In this document: positions 49,205-57,906 of the stretch, piece after piece | How the letters are laid out: each line of letters opens with the position of its first letter | Position numbering within the stretch: the stretch's first letter is position 1 | Source: CAIKZZ01 sp035524495 | Lineage (GTDB): Bacteria; Pseudomonadota; Gammaproteobacteria; Steroidobacterales; Steroidobacteraceae | NCBI GenBank assembly: GCA_035524495.1 | Contig: DATKOR010000045.1 | Coordinates: 1 to 64,000, forward strand | DNA length: 64,000 bases | Reading direction: 5' to 3' | The notes under the pieces: model-generated | Told to the model about the DNA's origin: nothing | The model's input: only the letters and a program-made list of their open reading frames with translations | Databases searched by the model: none | Program-made: the position numbers and the translations under genes

Positions 49205-51709
49205 TCAGCGGCGGCGCTTCGGAGCGGCGACGGCGGTCGCCGCCGCCGCGCGCTCGGGATCCTGCGCCCGCTCGAACGGCGAGTGGTCGCCGACCGGGCA
49301 CCGGTCGACGGCGCGGGCGCTGATCGTGCCCTGGGCGGCCGGTCGCGCGGTCGCGGCGCGCTCGACGGGGGCGGTGCGGCCACGCACCCAGGCATCGAAC
49401 TCCGTGGCCGGCATCGGCTTCGCGACGAAGTAGCCCTGGACGAGGTCGCAGCCGAGGCGCGCCAGCGTGTCCCAGCTTAACGGGACCTCGACGCCCTCGG
49501 CGACCACCTTGAGCCCGAGCGCGTGGCCGAGGTTGATCGTCGAGCGCACGATCACGTCGTCCGATCCGCGCGCCTCGAGCTCCTGCACGAACGACCGGTC
49601 GATCTTGATCTCGTTGACGGGCAGGCGCCGCAGGTGCGCGAGCGAGGAGTAGCCGGTGCCGAAGTCGTCGATCGAGAAGCGCACGCCGAGCACACGCAGC
49701 TGCTCCATCATCCGCAGCGTGACCGCGAGGTCCTTCATCGCGCCGCTCTCGGTGACCTCGAGGACGATGCGGCCCGCGTCGGCGCCGGTCTGCGCGAGCT
49801 GCACCGCGAGCGCGTCAGCGAATCCGGCGTCGGCGAGATCGGCCGGCGAGACGTTGATCGCGACGTCGAGATTGAGCCCGTCGGCCTGCCAGCGCCGCTG
49901 CTGTCGGAGCGCCGTGCCGATGACCCAGCCGGTCAGCGCGCGGATGAGCCCGGTGCGTTCGGCGTGCGGGATGAAATCATTCGGCGGGATGAAGCCCTTC
50001 TGCGGATGGCGCCAGCGGATCAGCGCCTCGCAGCCGACGACGTGCCCGCTCGGCAGGGCGACCTTCGGCTGGTAGTAGAGCTCAAGCTCGTCGGCCTCGA
50101 TCGCGCGTCGCAGGTCACCCAGCACCGCGAGGCGGTGACGGTGCGCCTCGTCGTCGCCGCGCACGAAGCTGCCGACGGCCGCCCCCGACTCCTTGGCCCG
50201 GTAGAGGCCGAGGTCGGCACGCTGCAGGAGCTCCGCCGCCCGGGCGCCGTCGTCGGGGAACACCGCGACGCCGATGCGCGTCTCGAACTGCAGCGAGACG
50301 CTCGAGTACTCGAACGGCCGGCGCAGCAGCTCGGCCAGCTCGCCGGCGCGGCGCACCGCCTGCAGCCGCTCGGTGTTCTCGAGCACGACGACGAACTGGT
50401 CGGTGCCGATGCGCGCGACGCGGTTCTCGCGCGCCTCGCCCTCCGACAGGCGGCGGCCGAGCTCGCGCAGCACTTCGTCGCCGGCGGCGTGGCCGAGCGA
50501 GCCGACGATGCTCTTGAACTGCTGCAGCTCGACGATGCAGACCGTCAGCGCGCGCCCGGCGCGACGCATGGCGACGAGCGCCTCCTCCAGGAGTTCCGTC
50601 AGTCGTGCGCGGTTCGGAAGGCCGGTGACCGCGTCGTGGCGCGCCTGGTGCAGGATGCGAAGCTCGCGGTCGGCGACCGCGGCGCGCATCGCATTGAAGG
50701 CCCCGGCGAGGCGCGTCATCTCGATCGTGCCGGTTGCGGCGACCGGTGCGCTGTGGTCACCCGCCTCGAGCCGCTCGGCGGCGCGCGTCAGCTCGTCGAC
50801 CGGGCGCGTGGCGCTGCGCGCGAGCCAGGCGGCGAGAGCGAGCGCAGCGGCGAGCACCGCGGCGCCGATGCCGAGGATCGAGCCGCGCAGCTGCTGGTAG
50901 GGGCGCAGCGCCCCGGACAGCGAACGCTGCAGCACGAGCGTCAGCGGACCGTTGGCCGACCGGATCGGGTTCGTCAGCGTCAGCCACTCGTCCGACTCAC
51001 TGCCGTCCGTGAATGGCTCCGACTCCGCATGCGCGGCGGCCGCGAGCAGCGCCGCGCGCGCGCTCGCGGGTCGCGAGCTCGCGACGAACGCCGCGGCGCC
51101 CTCGGCGGTCGTGACGAACGACACCTCGACTCCGAGGAGGCGCGCCATGTCGCGCGCGACCCGATCGTCGAGCGCGAAGCCGGTCGCGGTCCACGCGATC
51201 GGATCCGGCGCCAGCACCGGGGAGATCACGAGCTGGTAGGGGCGACCGTCGATCAGCCGGTAGAGGCGCACGAGCTGCGCGTCGCGGTCGGTGGCGACAA
51301 GGTCCCTGAGGTCCGCCCGGGTGCGCGCCGACAGCGGCGCGAGGGTGCTCGAGGTCACGCCGCCGTCCGGGTCGAGCACGATCACGAGGTCGGCGCCGAT
51401 GCGGCTGCGCAGGTTGTTGATCGCCGACATCAGCGTCGGCGTGTCGCCGGAAGCGACCGCTTCTTTGAATCCGAAGTCGGCGGCCAAGACCTCGGCGGCG
51501 CTGGTCAGCTGATTGCCCCGAAAGCGCAACACCTCGCGGCCGGTGTCGGCGGCGGAGTGCAGCTGCTCGGTCGCCTCCCTGCCGACCTCGGCACGCGCCT
51601 TGAGCACGACCGCGACCACGGTTGCGCTCAGTGCCACGGTGACGAGCCCCAGAACTAACGCTAGGATGCGGCTGCGGAAGCTGCGCAGGATCATTCGAGG
51701 CGCATGCAT
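49205..51709 (-). CDS. Membrane HAMP-GGDEF-EAL protein, likely c-di-GMP phosphodiesterase
   Basis: The product has 834 residues. TM1 (ILALVLGLVTVALSATVVAVV) and TM2 (GIGAAVLAAALALAAWLA) flank a periplasmic Cache-like sensor. A HAMP (PVDELTRAAERLEAGDHSAP) leads to a GGDEF domain whose signature is degraded to RIGTDQF, so cyclase activity is unlikely. The EAL domain keeps CEALIRWRHP, DDFGTGYSSLAHL and VAEGVE, so phosphodiesterase activity is expected. The final 60 residues are disordered. The start could be 51709 or, five codons later, 51694. Its start overlaps the divergent cupredoxin-like gene. It could set c-di-GMP levels read by the riboswitch at 17438; this is inference. Confidence 0.93.
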   Translation of the reverse strand: MHAPRMILRSFRSRILALVLGLVTVALSATVVAVVLKARAEVGREATEQLHSAADTGREVLRFRGNQLTSAAEVLAADFGFKEAVASGDTPTLMSAINNLRSRIGADLVIVLDPDGGVTSSTLAPLSARTRADLRDLVATDRDAQLVRLYRLIDGRPYQLVISPVLAPDPIAWTATGFALDDRVARDMARLLGVEVSFVTTAEGAAAFVASSRPASARAALLAAAAHAESEPFTDGSESDEWLTLTNPIRSANGPLTLVLQRSLSGALRPYQQLRGSILGIGAAVLAAALALAAWLARSATRPVDELTRAAERLEAGDHSAPVAATGTIEMTRLAGAFNAMRAAVADRELRILHQARHDAVTGLPNRARLTELLEEALVAMRRAGRALTVCIVELQQFKSIVGSLGHAAGDEVLRELGRRLSEGEARENRVARIGTDQFVVVLENTERLQAVRRAGELAELLRRPFEYSSVSLQFETRIGVAVFPDDGARAAELLQRADLGLYRAKESGAAVGSFVRGDDEAHRHRLAVLGDLRRAIEADELELYYQPKVALPSGHVVGCEALIRWRHPQKGFIPPNDFIPHAERTGLIRALTGWVIGTALRQQRRWQADGLNLDVAINVSPADLADAGFADALAVQLAQTGADAGRIVLEVTESGAMKDLAVTLRMMEQLRVLGVRFSIDDFGTGYSSLAHLRRLPVNEIKIDRSFVQELEARGSDDVIVRSTINLGHALGLKVVAEGVEVPLSWDTLARLGCDLVQGYFVAKPMPATEFDAWVRGRTAPVERAATARPAAQGTISARAVDRCPVGDHSPFERAQDPERAAAATAVAAPKRRR

Positions 51710-52445
51710 GTCCCATCATAGGTCTGGTGCTCGCGGCGCCTCCGGTTGGCGGGGGGGATCTGCGACCCGCTTCGCGCGGCAATTCCTTCGATCTGCAAAG
51801 TACGTCACGTTCTGCCTCGCGCTCGTCGGCGCAATCCGGCCGTGCGCGGCCGCGGAGCTCGCCGTCAGCGTCGTCGAGGCGTCCGGCCGGGCGCTCGGCG
51901 ACGTCGTCGTCACGATCGCACCCGCGTCGGGGGCTGCGGTGCTGCCAACGTCCGGGCCGCGCAGCGCGGTCATGGACCAGCGCCACCGCGCGTTCGTGCC
52001 GCGCGTGCTCGCGATCGCGACCGGCGCCAGCGTCGAGTTCCCCAACAACGACGATGTCAACCACCAGGTCTACTCGTTCTCGCCCGCCAAGCGCTTCCAG
52101 CTGCCGCTCTACAAGGGTGCGCACCACCCGCCCGTCAGCTTCGATCAGCAGGGCCTCGTCGTCCTCGGCTGCAACATCCACGACGAGATGGTCGGCTACA
52201 TCTACGTCACCGACGCGCCCTGGTTCGGTACCACCGGGCCCGACGGCACGCTCAGGATCACGGCTCCGCCGGCTGGCGACTACCGCATCAGCATCTGGAG
52301 CCCGCTGATCGCCGACCCGCCGAGCGCACTCACGCGCATCGTGCATGTCGATGCGGCCGAGGGCGCGACGAGCCGCGTGCAGCTGACGCGCGCGCTGCGC
52401 GCGCGCCCGGAGCCGCGGCCGCGGCGCGGCGACTGGGAGTACTGA
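51708..52445 (+). CDS. Exported cupredoxin-like protein (methylamine-utilization-like)
   Basis: The product has 245 residues. A long N-region and signal (VTFCLALVGAIRPCAAAEL) lead to a beta-sandwich. SVEFPNNDDVNHQVYSFSPA with HHPPVSFDQQGLVVLGCNIHDEM resembles a copper-site loop (His, Cys, His, Met) of cupredoxins. Relatives are often labelled methylamine utilization protein without evidence for that role. GAGG lies 7 bp before the ATG at 51708, whose first bases overlap the divergent gene start. Its TGA overlaps the next ATG (TGATG). It is probably secreted and metal-binding. Confidence 0.8.
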   Translation: MSHHRSGARGASGWRGGSATRFARQFLRSAKYVTFCLALVGAIRPCAAAELAVSVVEASGRALGDVVVTIAPASGAAVLPTSGPRSAVMDQRHRAFVPRVLAIATGASVEFPNNDDVNHQVYSFSPAKRFQLPLYKGAHHPPVSFDQQGLVVLGCNIHDEMVGYIYVTDAPWFGTTGPDGTLRITAPPAGDYRISIWSPLIADPPSALTRIVHVDAAEGATSRVQLTRALRARPEPRPRRGDWEY

Positions 52446-53662
52446 TGGGGCGCCGCACGTGCCTGGCGCTGTCGCTGCTGTGCGTGGCGGCGGCCGGTGC
52501 GCGCGCCGACGAGCGCGTGTCCGCGGTCGGCGTGATCGATCTGCGCCTCGTGCATTCGGACGGCGCGACCTCGTATCTGGAGGGTGGGCCGGGGCTGCTG
52601 CGATTCGACTCGAGCGACGACGGACTGCACCTCGGCCGCGCGTTCGTCGCGCTCAAGGCGCGCGTGACCGACATCGCGAGCGTGCACGCGGTCATCGACA
52701 CCTACGGCGATCACGACCGCAATCCGGTCGACCTGAGCGAGCTGTGGCTCGAGCTCAGGCCCTACCCGGTAAGCGCGCTGCGCTGGCGCGCCCGCATCGG
52801 CGCGTTCTACATGCCGGTGTCGCTCGAAAACCGCGGGCCCGGCTGGAGCAGCGTCTATGCGTTGACGCCCTCGGCGATCAACACGTGGTTCGGCGAGGAG
52901 TTTCGCACCATCGGCGCCGAGGTCGAAGCCCGCTGGCTCGGCGCGCCGAGCGGCTACCTCGGCGACCTCGCGCTGGTCGCGGCCGCCTACGGCTGGAACG
53001 ATCCGGCGGGCGTGCTGATCGCCGACCGCGGCTTCGCGCTCAGCGACCGCCCGTCGACGCTGTTCGGAGGCCTCGGACGGCCGCCGATGACGTTCTATCA
53101 CGAGATTGACCGCCGTCCCGGCTACTACGCCGGCCTCAGCTGGCGGGCGTACGACCGGCTCGAGCTGCGCGCGCTGCGCTACGACAATCGCGCCGATCCG
53201 GGCGCCTCGACCTTGTCCGGGAACTACGCGTGGCTGACGCGCTTCTCGACCGCCGGGGTGCGCTTCGAGCCGACCGCGCGCTGGACGTTCATCACCCAGT
53301 ACGTCGACGGCAGCACGTGGATCGGGCCCGACTCGGCCGGCGACTTCCAGTTCCGGATGACCTATCACTCGGCGTTCGCGCTGACGAGCTTCGAGCGCGG
53401 ACCGGACCGCCTGACTGCCCGTTACGACGGATTCGGGACGCACCAGTCGCAGGGTTTTTACGGGCCGCCGCCCGCCGACCAGTCCGGTCACGCCTGGACG
53501 CTCGCGTGGACGCACGAACTCGGCGATGACTGGCAGCTCGCCGCCGAGTGGCTGCGCGTGACGAGCAACTTCCCGCCGCGCCTCGAGTACGGCGGGCCGC
53601 CGGGGCTCGTCGAGTCGCAGTACCAGATCGCGATCCGCTATCGCTTCCGCTTCGGCTTCTGA
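52445..53662 (+). CDS. Outer-membrane porin-like protein
   Basis: The product has 405 residues with a signal peptide (LALSLLCVAAAGARADE). The body has porin-like alternating strands and ends in IRYRFRFGF, a clear outer-membrane barrel C-terminus. Segments such as LSWRAYDRLELRALRYDNR and WTLAWTHELGDDWQLAAEWL fit barrel strands. It is translationally coupled to the cupredoxin-like gene, and together they are divergent from the GGDEF-EAL gene. The three may form one sensory and envelope module. The ligand is unknown. Confidence 0.8.
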   Translation: MGRRTCLALSLLCVAAAGARADERVSAVGVIDLRLVHSDGATSYLEGGPGLLRFDSSDDGLHLGRAFVALKARVTDIASVHAVIDTYGDHDRNPVDLSELWLELRPYPVSALRWRARIGAFYMPVSLENRGPGWSSVYALTPSAINTWFGEEFRTIGAEVEARWLGAPSGYLGDLALVAAAYGWNDPAGVLIADRGFALSDRPSTLFGGLGRPPMTFYHEIDRRPGYYAGLSWRAYDRLELRALRYDNRADPGASTLSGNYAWLTRFSTAGVRFEPTARWTFITQYVDGSTWIGPDSAGDFQFRMTYHSAFALTSFERGPDRLTARYDGFGTHQSQGFYGPPPADQSGHAWTLAWTHELGDDWQLAAEWLRVTSNFPPRLEYGGPPGLVESQYQIAIRYRFRFGF

Positions 53663-53666
53663 GCGC

Positions 53667-55214
53667 TCAGCGGGCGTACAGGCGCGCGTAGGTCGCCCGC
53701 AGCGTGGCCTTCTGCACCTTGCCCATCGTGTTGCGCGGCAGTTCGCTGACGAACACGATGCGCCGCGGCACCTTGTAGCGCGCAAGCCGCGTGCCGAGCG
53801 CCGCGAGGGCCTCGGCCTCGGCGAGCGCGGCGCCGGGCCGCAGCGCGACGATCGCGGTGACGACCTCGCCGAGATCCGCATGCGGCAGGCCGATGACCGC
53901 GCTCTCGATCACCCCCGGCAGGGCATCGAGCTCGCTCTCGACTTCCTTCGGGTATACGTTGTAGCCGCCGCTGATCACGAGATCCTTGGCGCGGCCGACG
54001 ATCTGCACGTAGCCGGCGGCGTCGATGGCGCCGAGATCGCCGGTGACGAAGAAGCCGTCGCGCGTGAAGGAGGCCGCGGTCTTCTCGGGGTCGTTCCAGT
54101 AACCGCGGAAGACGTTCGGGCCCCGCACTTCGAGCATGCCGATCGCCCCGGGCCGCGAGGCGACGGCACCGGTCGCCGGGTCGGTGACGCGGATCGCGAC
54201 GCCGGGCAACGCGGGCCCGACCGAGCCGGGGCGGCGCTCGCGATCGTAGGGGTTCGAGGCGTTGACCAGCGTCTCGGTCATGCCGTAGCGCTCGAGAATC
54301 TTGTGGCCGGTTCGCGCCTCGAAATCGCGATGCGTGTCCGGCAGGAGCGGCGCGGATCCCGACACGAACAGGCGCATGCCCGCGGTCGCGCGCCGGTCGA
54401 GGCCCGCCTCCTCGAGCAGGCGCGTGTAGTAGGTCGGGACGCCCATCAGTACCGAGGCCGACGGCAGCAGCCGCAGCACCTCGGCTGCGTCGAACTTCGG
54501 CACCAGCAGCAGGCTCGCGCCGGCGGCGAGCACGGTGTTGATCGAGATGAAGAGCCCGTGCACGTGAAAGAGCGGCAACGCGTGCAGCAGCACGTCGTCG
54601 GCGCTGAACCGCCAGGCGGCCGCGAGCGCGGCACCGTTGGAGGCGAGGTTGCCACGCGTCAGCATCGCGCCCTTGGAACGGCCGGTCGTTCCGGACGTGT
54701 AGAGAAGCGCGGCGAGCGCATCGGCCGGGAGCCGCTCACGTTCCGCGGACGGCGCGCGCATCGCGCGCGCGCGCTCAAGCAGCGAGCCCGTGCCGTCGAC
54801 GCCGAGCGTCTCGACGCACGGACAGCCGGCGTCGCGCGCGAGCGGCCCGAGGCGCGCTCGCTCGCTCGGCCGGACGACCGCGATTCGCGGCCGCGCATCG
54901 GCGAGGAAGTACTCGAGCTCGGCCGGCGTGTAGGCCGTATTGAGCGGCAACAGCACGGCTCCGAGGCGCAGGCACGCCACGTACAGCACGACCGCGTCCG
55001 GGGACTTGTCGACCTGCAGCGCGACGCGGTCGGCGGGAGCGACCCCCATGTCGGCAAGCACGGCGGCGAGGAGCGCGCTCTCGCGGTCCAGTTCGCGATA
55101 GCTGAGGCGACGGCCACCCGGGGTCGTCAGAAAGGGCCGGTCGGCATCGCGCGTGAGCGCGGCGTCGAGCCAGGCGCTTGGGTCGGTCTCGGAGGCGGAT
55201 TCGGGTGTGGCCAT
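53667..55214 (-). CDS. matB: Malonyl-CoA synthetase (acyl-CoA synthetase family)
   Basis: The product has 515 residues. It is an adenylate-forming enzyme with the P-loop LLYTSGTTGRSKGAMLTRGN, the LFHVHGLFISIN stretch, the YGMTET motif and GYNVYPKEVESELDALPGV. Its length and LFHVHGLFI with the SGSAPLLPDTHRDFEARTGH segment fit malonyl-CoA synthetase, which makes malonyl-CoA from malonate, ATP and CoA. Other short-chain acyl-CoA synthetases remain possible. The C-terminal Lys is in NTMGKVQKATLR. The ATG at 55214 is chosen by the family N-terminus. No malonate transporter or decarboxylase gene is adjacent. Confidence 0.88.
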   Translation of the reverse strand: MATPESASETDPSAWLDAALTRDADRPFLTTPGGRRLSYRELDRESALLAAVLADMGVAPADRVALQVDKSPDAVVLYVACLRLGAVLLPLNTAYTPAELEYFLADARPRIAVVRPSERARLGPLARDAGCPCVETLGVDGTGSLLERARAMRAPSAERERLPADALAALLYTSGTTGRSKGAMLTRGNLASNGAALAAAWRFSADDVLLHALPLFHVHGLFISINTVLAAGASLLLVPKFDAAEVLRLLPSASVLMGVPTYYTRLLEEAGLDRRATAGMRLFVSGSAPLLPDTHRDFEARTGHKILERYGMTETLVNASNPYDRERRPGSVGPALPGVAIRVTDPATGAVASRPGAIGMLEVRGPNVFRGYWNDPEKTAASFTRDGFFVTGDLGAIDAAGYVQIVGRAKDLVISGGYNVYPKEVESELDALPGVIESAVIGLPHADLGEVVTAIVALRPGAALAEAEALAALGTRLARYKVPRRIVFVSELPRNTMGKVQKATLRATYARLYAR

Positions 55215-55630
55215 CGGCAGGGTTGCTCGGCAGCGGGGCGAACGTGTCGTCAGTGCGGCGCACCCGCCTCGCACAGCGTAACCGAAGCAATCGACTCGGG
55301 CCGCAGCGACTGGGGAGCGCTCGCACGCGGCCGCGGTGGCGGAACTCTGGTGTGACGCGCAGATAACGCGGCCAAATCCCGTTGCGTTACCAGCACTTAC
55401 GGGCTCGCGATGATTGTCGCCGCCGCCGGGAAGATCCGGCGATGTCTGGGTCTTTGGGCGCGCTTCGTCGAGCGCACCGACGACGTGTGCCGGCTCGGAG
55501 TGACCCCGAACGCTGCGAACCGACGCGTGAAACGCGGGCTCGTCCCTGTGCGTTGACTGTGCAGCAGATGCGATGCTCTCAAGGACGTCATTGCGACAGA
55601 GCGCAGGCGGCGCTTGGCGGACGTGACGGA
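55215..55630. other. 416-bp region without a confident gene
   Basis: This lies between matB (minus) and the truncated chemoreceptor (plus), so it should hold both promoters. A 48-codon frame from ATG 55410 to TGA 55556 exists but has no ribosome site or recognisable content. No strong hairpin or operator was found. Its base composition is like its neighbours. Confidence 0.4.
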
Positions 55631-56299
55631 ATGAGAATGGCGTCGTTGTCGAGTCGCGGCTGTCTGCTGCTGGCGCTGGGCGCCGTCGTCCGCGCGACGG
55701 GCGTCGGCGCCGGCATCGAGTGGTGGGGCATTAGGTACGCGCGCAGCGTCATCGCCGGCTTCCAGCACGCCGACATGGCGCTGGCCGAAGTGGTCGGCAA
55801 TCTGCACGATAATGTCCTGCAACTGCGCCGCTACAAGAAGGATCTGTTCATCAACGTCGGCTCCGCGCAAGAACGCGACAGCTATCGCGCGCAATGGGAC
55901 GAGGTATTCCTGGTGAAGCGCTACGACCTCATGCGCATCCGGGCGCCGGCACGGCAGTCCGCGAGCGCCGATCCGCAGCAGTTCGTCGATTCGGTGGCGG
56001 TCTTTCGCGCGGCATTCATGCGCACCTACGATCAGATTCGAGCCGGAAGCGTCGTCACCGCGCAGCAGGCGAACGAGCGGATGGGCGAGGCGAAGGAAGC
56101 CGTGCATCAGGCGGAGCAGCAACTCGTCGAACTGGAGCGGCAGACGCAGTTGCGCATGGCAGGGCTCGCCGATCCGGTGACCACGGCGGGCTGGACCGGA
56201 TTGATCGCGAATCTGGCATTGCTGGTGATGATCGATGTCCCGCTCGCATGGACGGCGTGGCAGCGTCCGGCGGTCGCGTCGCCGCTCAGCAGCCGTTGA
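55631..56299 (+). CDS. Truncated chemoreceptor: 4HB sensor without signalling domain
   Basis: The product has 222 residues. A first hydrophobic stretch (GCLLLALGAVVRATGVGAG) is followed by a four-helix-bundle sensor of MCP type, seen as NLHDNVLQLRRYKKDLFINV with RDSYRAQWDEV. A second membrane helix (GLIANLALLVMIDVPLAWTAW) is followed almost at once by the stop. Full chemoreceptors continue with HAMP and a 300-residue signalling domain, which are absent here. It is either a remnant or a stand-alone membrane sensor. The ATG at 55631 is preferred; a second is two codons on. Downstream 350 bp hold no HAMP-like frame. Confidence 0.7.
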   Translation: MRMASLSSRGCLLLALGAVVRATGVGAGIEWWGIRYARSVIAGFQHADMALAEVVGNLHDNVLQLRRYKKDLFINVGSAQERDSYRAQWDEVFLVKRYDLMRIRAPARQSASADPQQFVDSVAVFRAAFMRTYDQIRAGSVVTAQQANERMGEAKEAVHQAEQQLVELERQTQLRMAGLADPVTTAGWTGLIANLALLVMIDVPLAWTAWQRPAVASPLSSR

Positions 56300-56646
56300 G
56301 GGCAGCGGGCCGCGGGACGAACTGAGCCGCTTGATCGCCGGCGAGACGCGTGAACTGGCGGACCAGGATACGAGGCTTCGACGCCCTGATGCGTGGGCGG
56401 ATATCGACCCGAAAGGCCGGATGCGAACTAGCCGCTTGCGCCGGCTGCGCAGCCGCGTTCCAATCTCAAGGAGACAGACGGCGCTTATACCCCACTTGCC
56501 GACAGGATGAGCGTGTCCTGCTCCGCCCAATCAAGCGACCAGTGTGCACCCGAAACCGCCGCCGGACGGCACCTGCGGGAGCGGGTCACGGCAGCCCGCG
56601 CAGCGGCCCGATCGCGCGCGGTGAGCGGGGCACGCGCGAGCGAACG
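56300..56646. other. 347-bp region without a recognisable gene
   Basis: This lies between the truncated chemoreceptor and an unknown exported protein gene. All frames were read for a missing HAMP or MCP signalling domain and none was found. Short Arg-rich frames are present but look like GC artefacts. It may hold the promoter of the gene at 56647. Confidence 0.4.
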
Positions 56647-57534
56647 GTGACGGTTCGTCAGCTCAACGCGCTGCTTGCGGCAGGGGCATTGATCATCGCC
56701 CAGGCGGTCCGTGCCGAGGCACCGGTCGGCCTGCTCGAGTTTCACGACCTCGCCCTCGCCCGGGCCGTCGCTGGCGCGCCTGAGAAGGAGCTGTCGGTCG
56801 TCTGCGCGGAGAAGCTGCATGGCGGCGGCGTGCCCACGGGCTATGCGGGTCTGTGGCTGTCGTTCCTGACTACGGAGCGGGGCCGCGTGCAGATTGCGGC
56901 GCTGACGAAGTCATCGATTACTCGGCCCGCGGACACGATCGCACTCAAGCCGCTCTTCAACCCGCTACCGACCGCCAGGGTAGGGTCGGCCGGGACACTG
57001 GACTGGGCCTATGTGTACGACCGCAACGGCGACGGCCGCATCGACTATCTCGTCTACCTGCAAAACGCCCACGCGGTGCTCCCCGACCCGCTGCCGCCCG
57101 GCTTCCCGAAGCCCGAAGTGCTGCCGAACGGCCAGGTACGCGGCTCGATGGAGCTGATCCGAGCGATGATCAGTAACGCGCAGCTGGTGTTCAGCCACTA
57201 CGCGGACGACCGCTTTGACGGCCGCGTCGACGCGGTGGTGGTCCCGGAGTTCGATGCCGAACGCCCGATGTTCGTTGGCGGCTACATTGCCTACCTGCGC
57301 GCGCGCGACGGACGCGCCGAGGAGGCGTGGGCGTTTCGCGCGTCGATCGGCGAGCGCACTCGCACGCTGACGCGCGATCCCGCCAAAGGTTACCTGCTGC
57401 CCACTCCTGTACCCGGCGAGACCGAGCCGGCCTCCGCGCGAATTGAACGCGGCACGCGGCTGCTCGAGCTATTCAACGCCGCGCTGGCGCGCTGTCCGGC
57501 CGGCACCGCCACCGTGGAACAAGGACCGCGCTGA
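56647..57534 (+). CDS. Exported protein of unknown function with calcium-loop-like motifs
   Basis: The product has 295 residues starting at GTG 56647 with a signal peptide (LNALLAAGALIIAQAVRAEA). Two acidic loop motifs, YDRNGDGRIDYLVYLQ and DDRFDGRVDAVVVPEF, look like EF-hand or dockerin-type calcium loops about 65 residues apart. I do not recognise the family. Upstream in-frame sequence is Arg-rich without a plausible start. It has no partner on the same strand and ends before the tRNA-Pro. Confidence 0.68.
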   Translation: MTVRQLNALLAAGALIIAQAVRAEAPVGLLEFHDLALARAVAGAPEKELSVVCAEKLHGGGVPTGYAGLWLSFLTTERGRVQIAALTKSSITRPADTIALKPLFNPLPTARVGSAGTLDWAYVYDRNGDGRIDYLVYLQNAHAVLPDPLPPGFPKPEVLPNGQVRGSMELIRAMISNAQLVFSHYADDRFDGRVDAVVVPEFDAERPMFVGGYIAYLRARDGRAEEAWAFRASIGERTRTLTRDPAKGYLLPTPVPGETEPASARIERGTRLLELFNAALARCPAGTATVEQGPR

Positions 57535-57739
57535 CGGCGCCGAGCGACGCGCCCGTGGAGCAGCGGGCTCGCGAGGACGTCTCCAAGAGCATCGCGCCAC
57601 GCGACGACGGCCCGTTCTCGATGCAGCGGGATCACTCGTCACGGCCTCGGGTTCCGGTCCGCAGCGGCCTGCCCCGTCCGACGACCAAGCATGGGGCTGC
57701 CGACGGTCAGCGTCGGCCGCGTGAGCTTTCGGGCTCATC

Positions 57740-57775
57740 GGTTACAGGTCATTCCGGCCGGAATAATCTGTTACC
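57740..57775. repeat. Imperfect 36-bp inverted repeat near tRNA-Pro
   Basis: Two 18-base arms, from GGTTACAG to CTGTTACC, pair at 15 of 18 positions, with the perfect 14-bp palindrome ATTCCGGCCGGAAT (57751-57764) at the centre. It lies 28 bp beyond the 3' end of tRNA-Pro. It could be a dimeric protein site or a processing or termination structure. Confidence 0.5.
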
Positions 57776-57803
57776 CATGTGTCCGGAACAGACCGAGTAA
57801 GAT

Positions 57804-57880
<77 letters not shown>

Positions 57881-57906
57881 TCGCGTGCCGCGATCCGCGG
57901 GCGCCG

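Noticed and set aside
45460..49323. A 1287-codon open frame on the plus strand
   Set aside because: It is antisense to the monooxygenase and HyuA genes, is mostly Arg/Ala/Asp/Gly, and has no recognisable domain. It comes from the codon bias of GC-rich genes.
49523..51658. A 711-codon plus-strand frame
   Set aside because: It is antisense to the GGDEF-EAL gene, has low-complexity composition and no domain.
57555..57800. An 81-codon plus-strand frame with GTG start
   Set aside because: It has no ribosome site, no family, and runs through the inverted repeat up to the tRNA.
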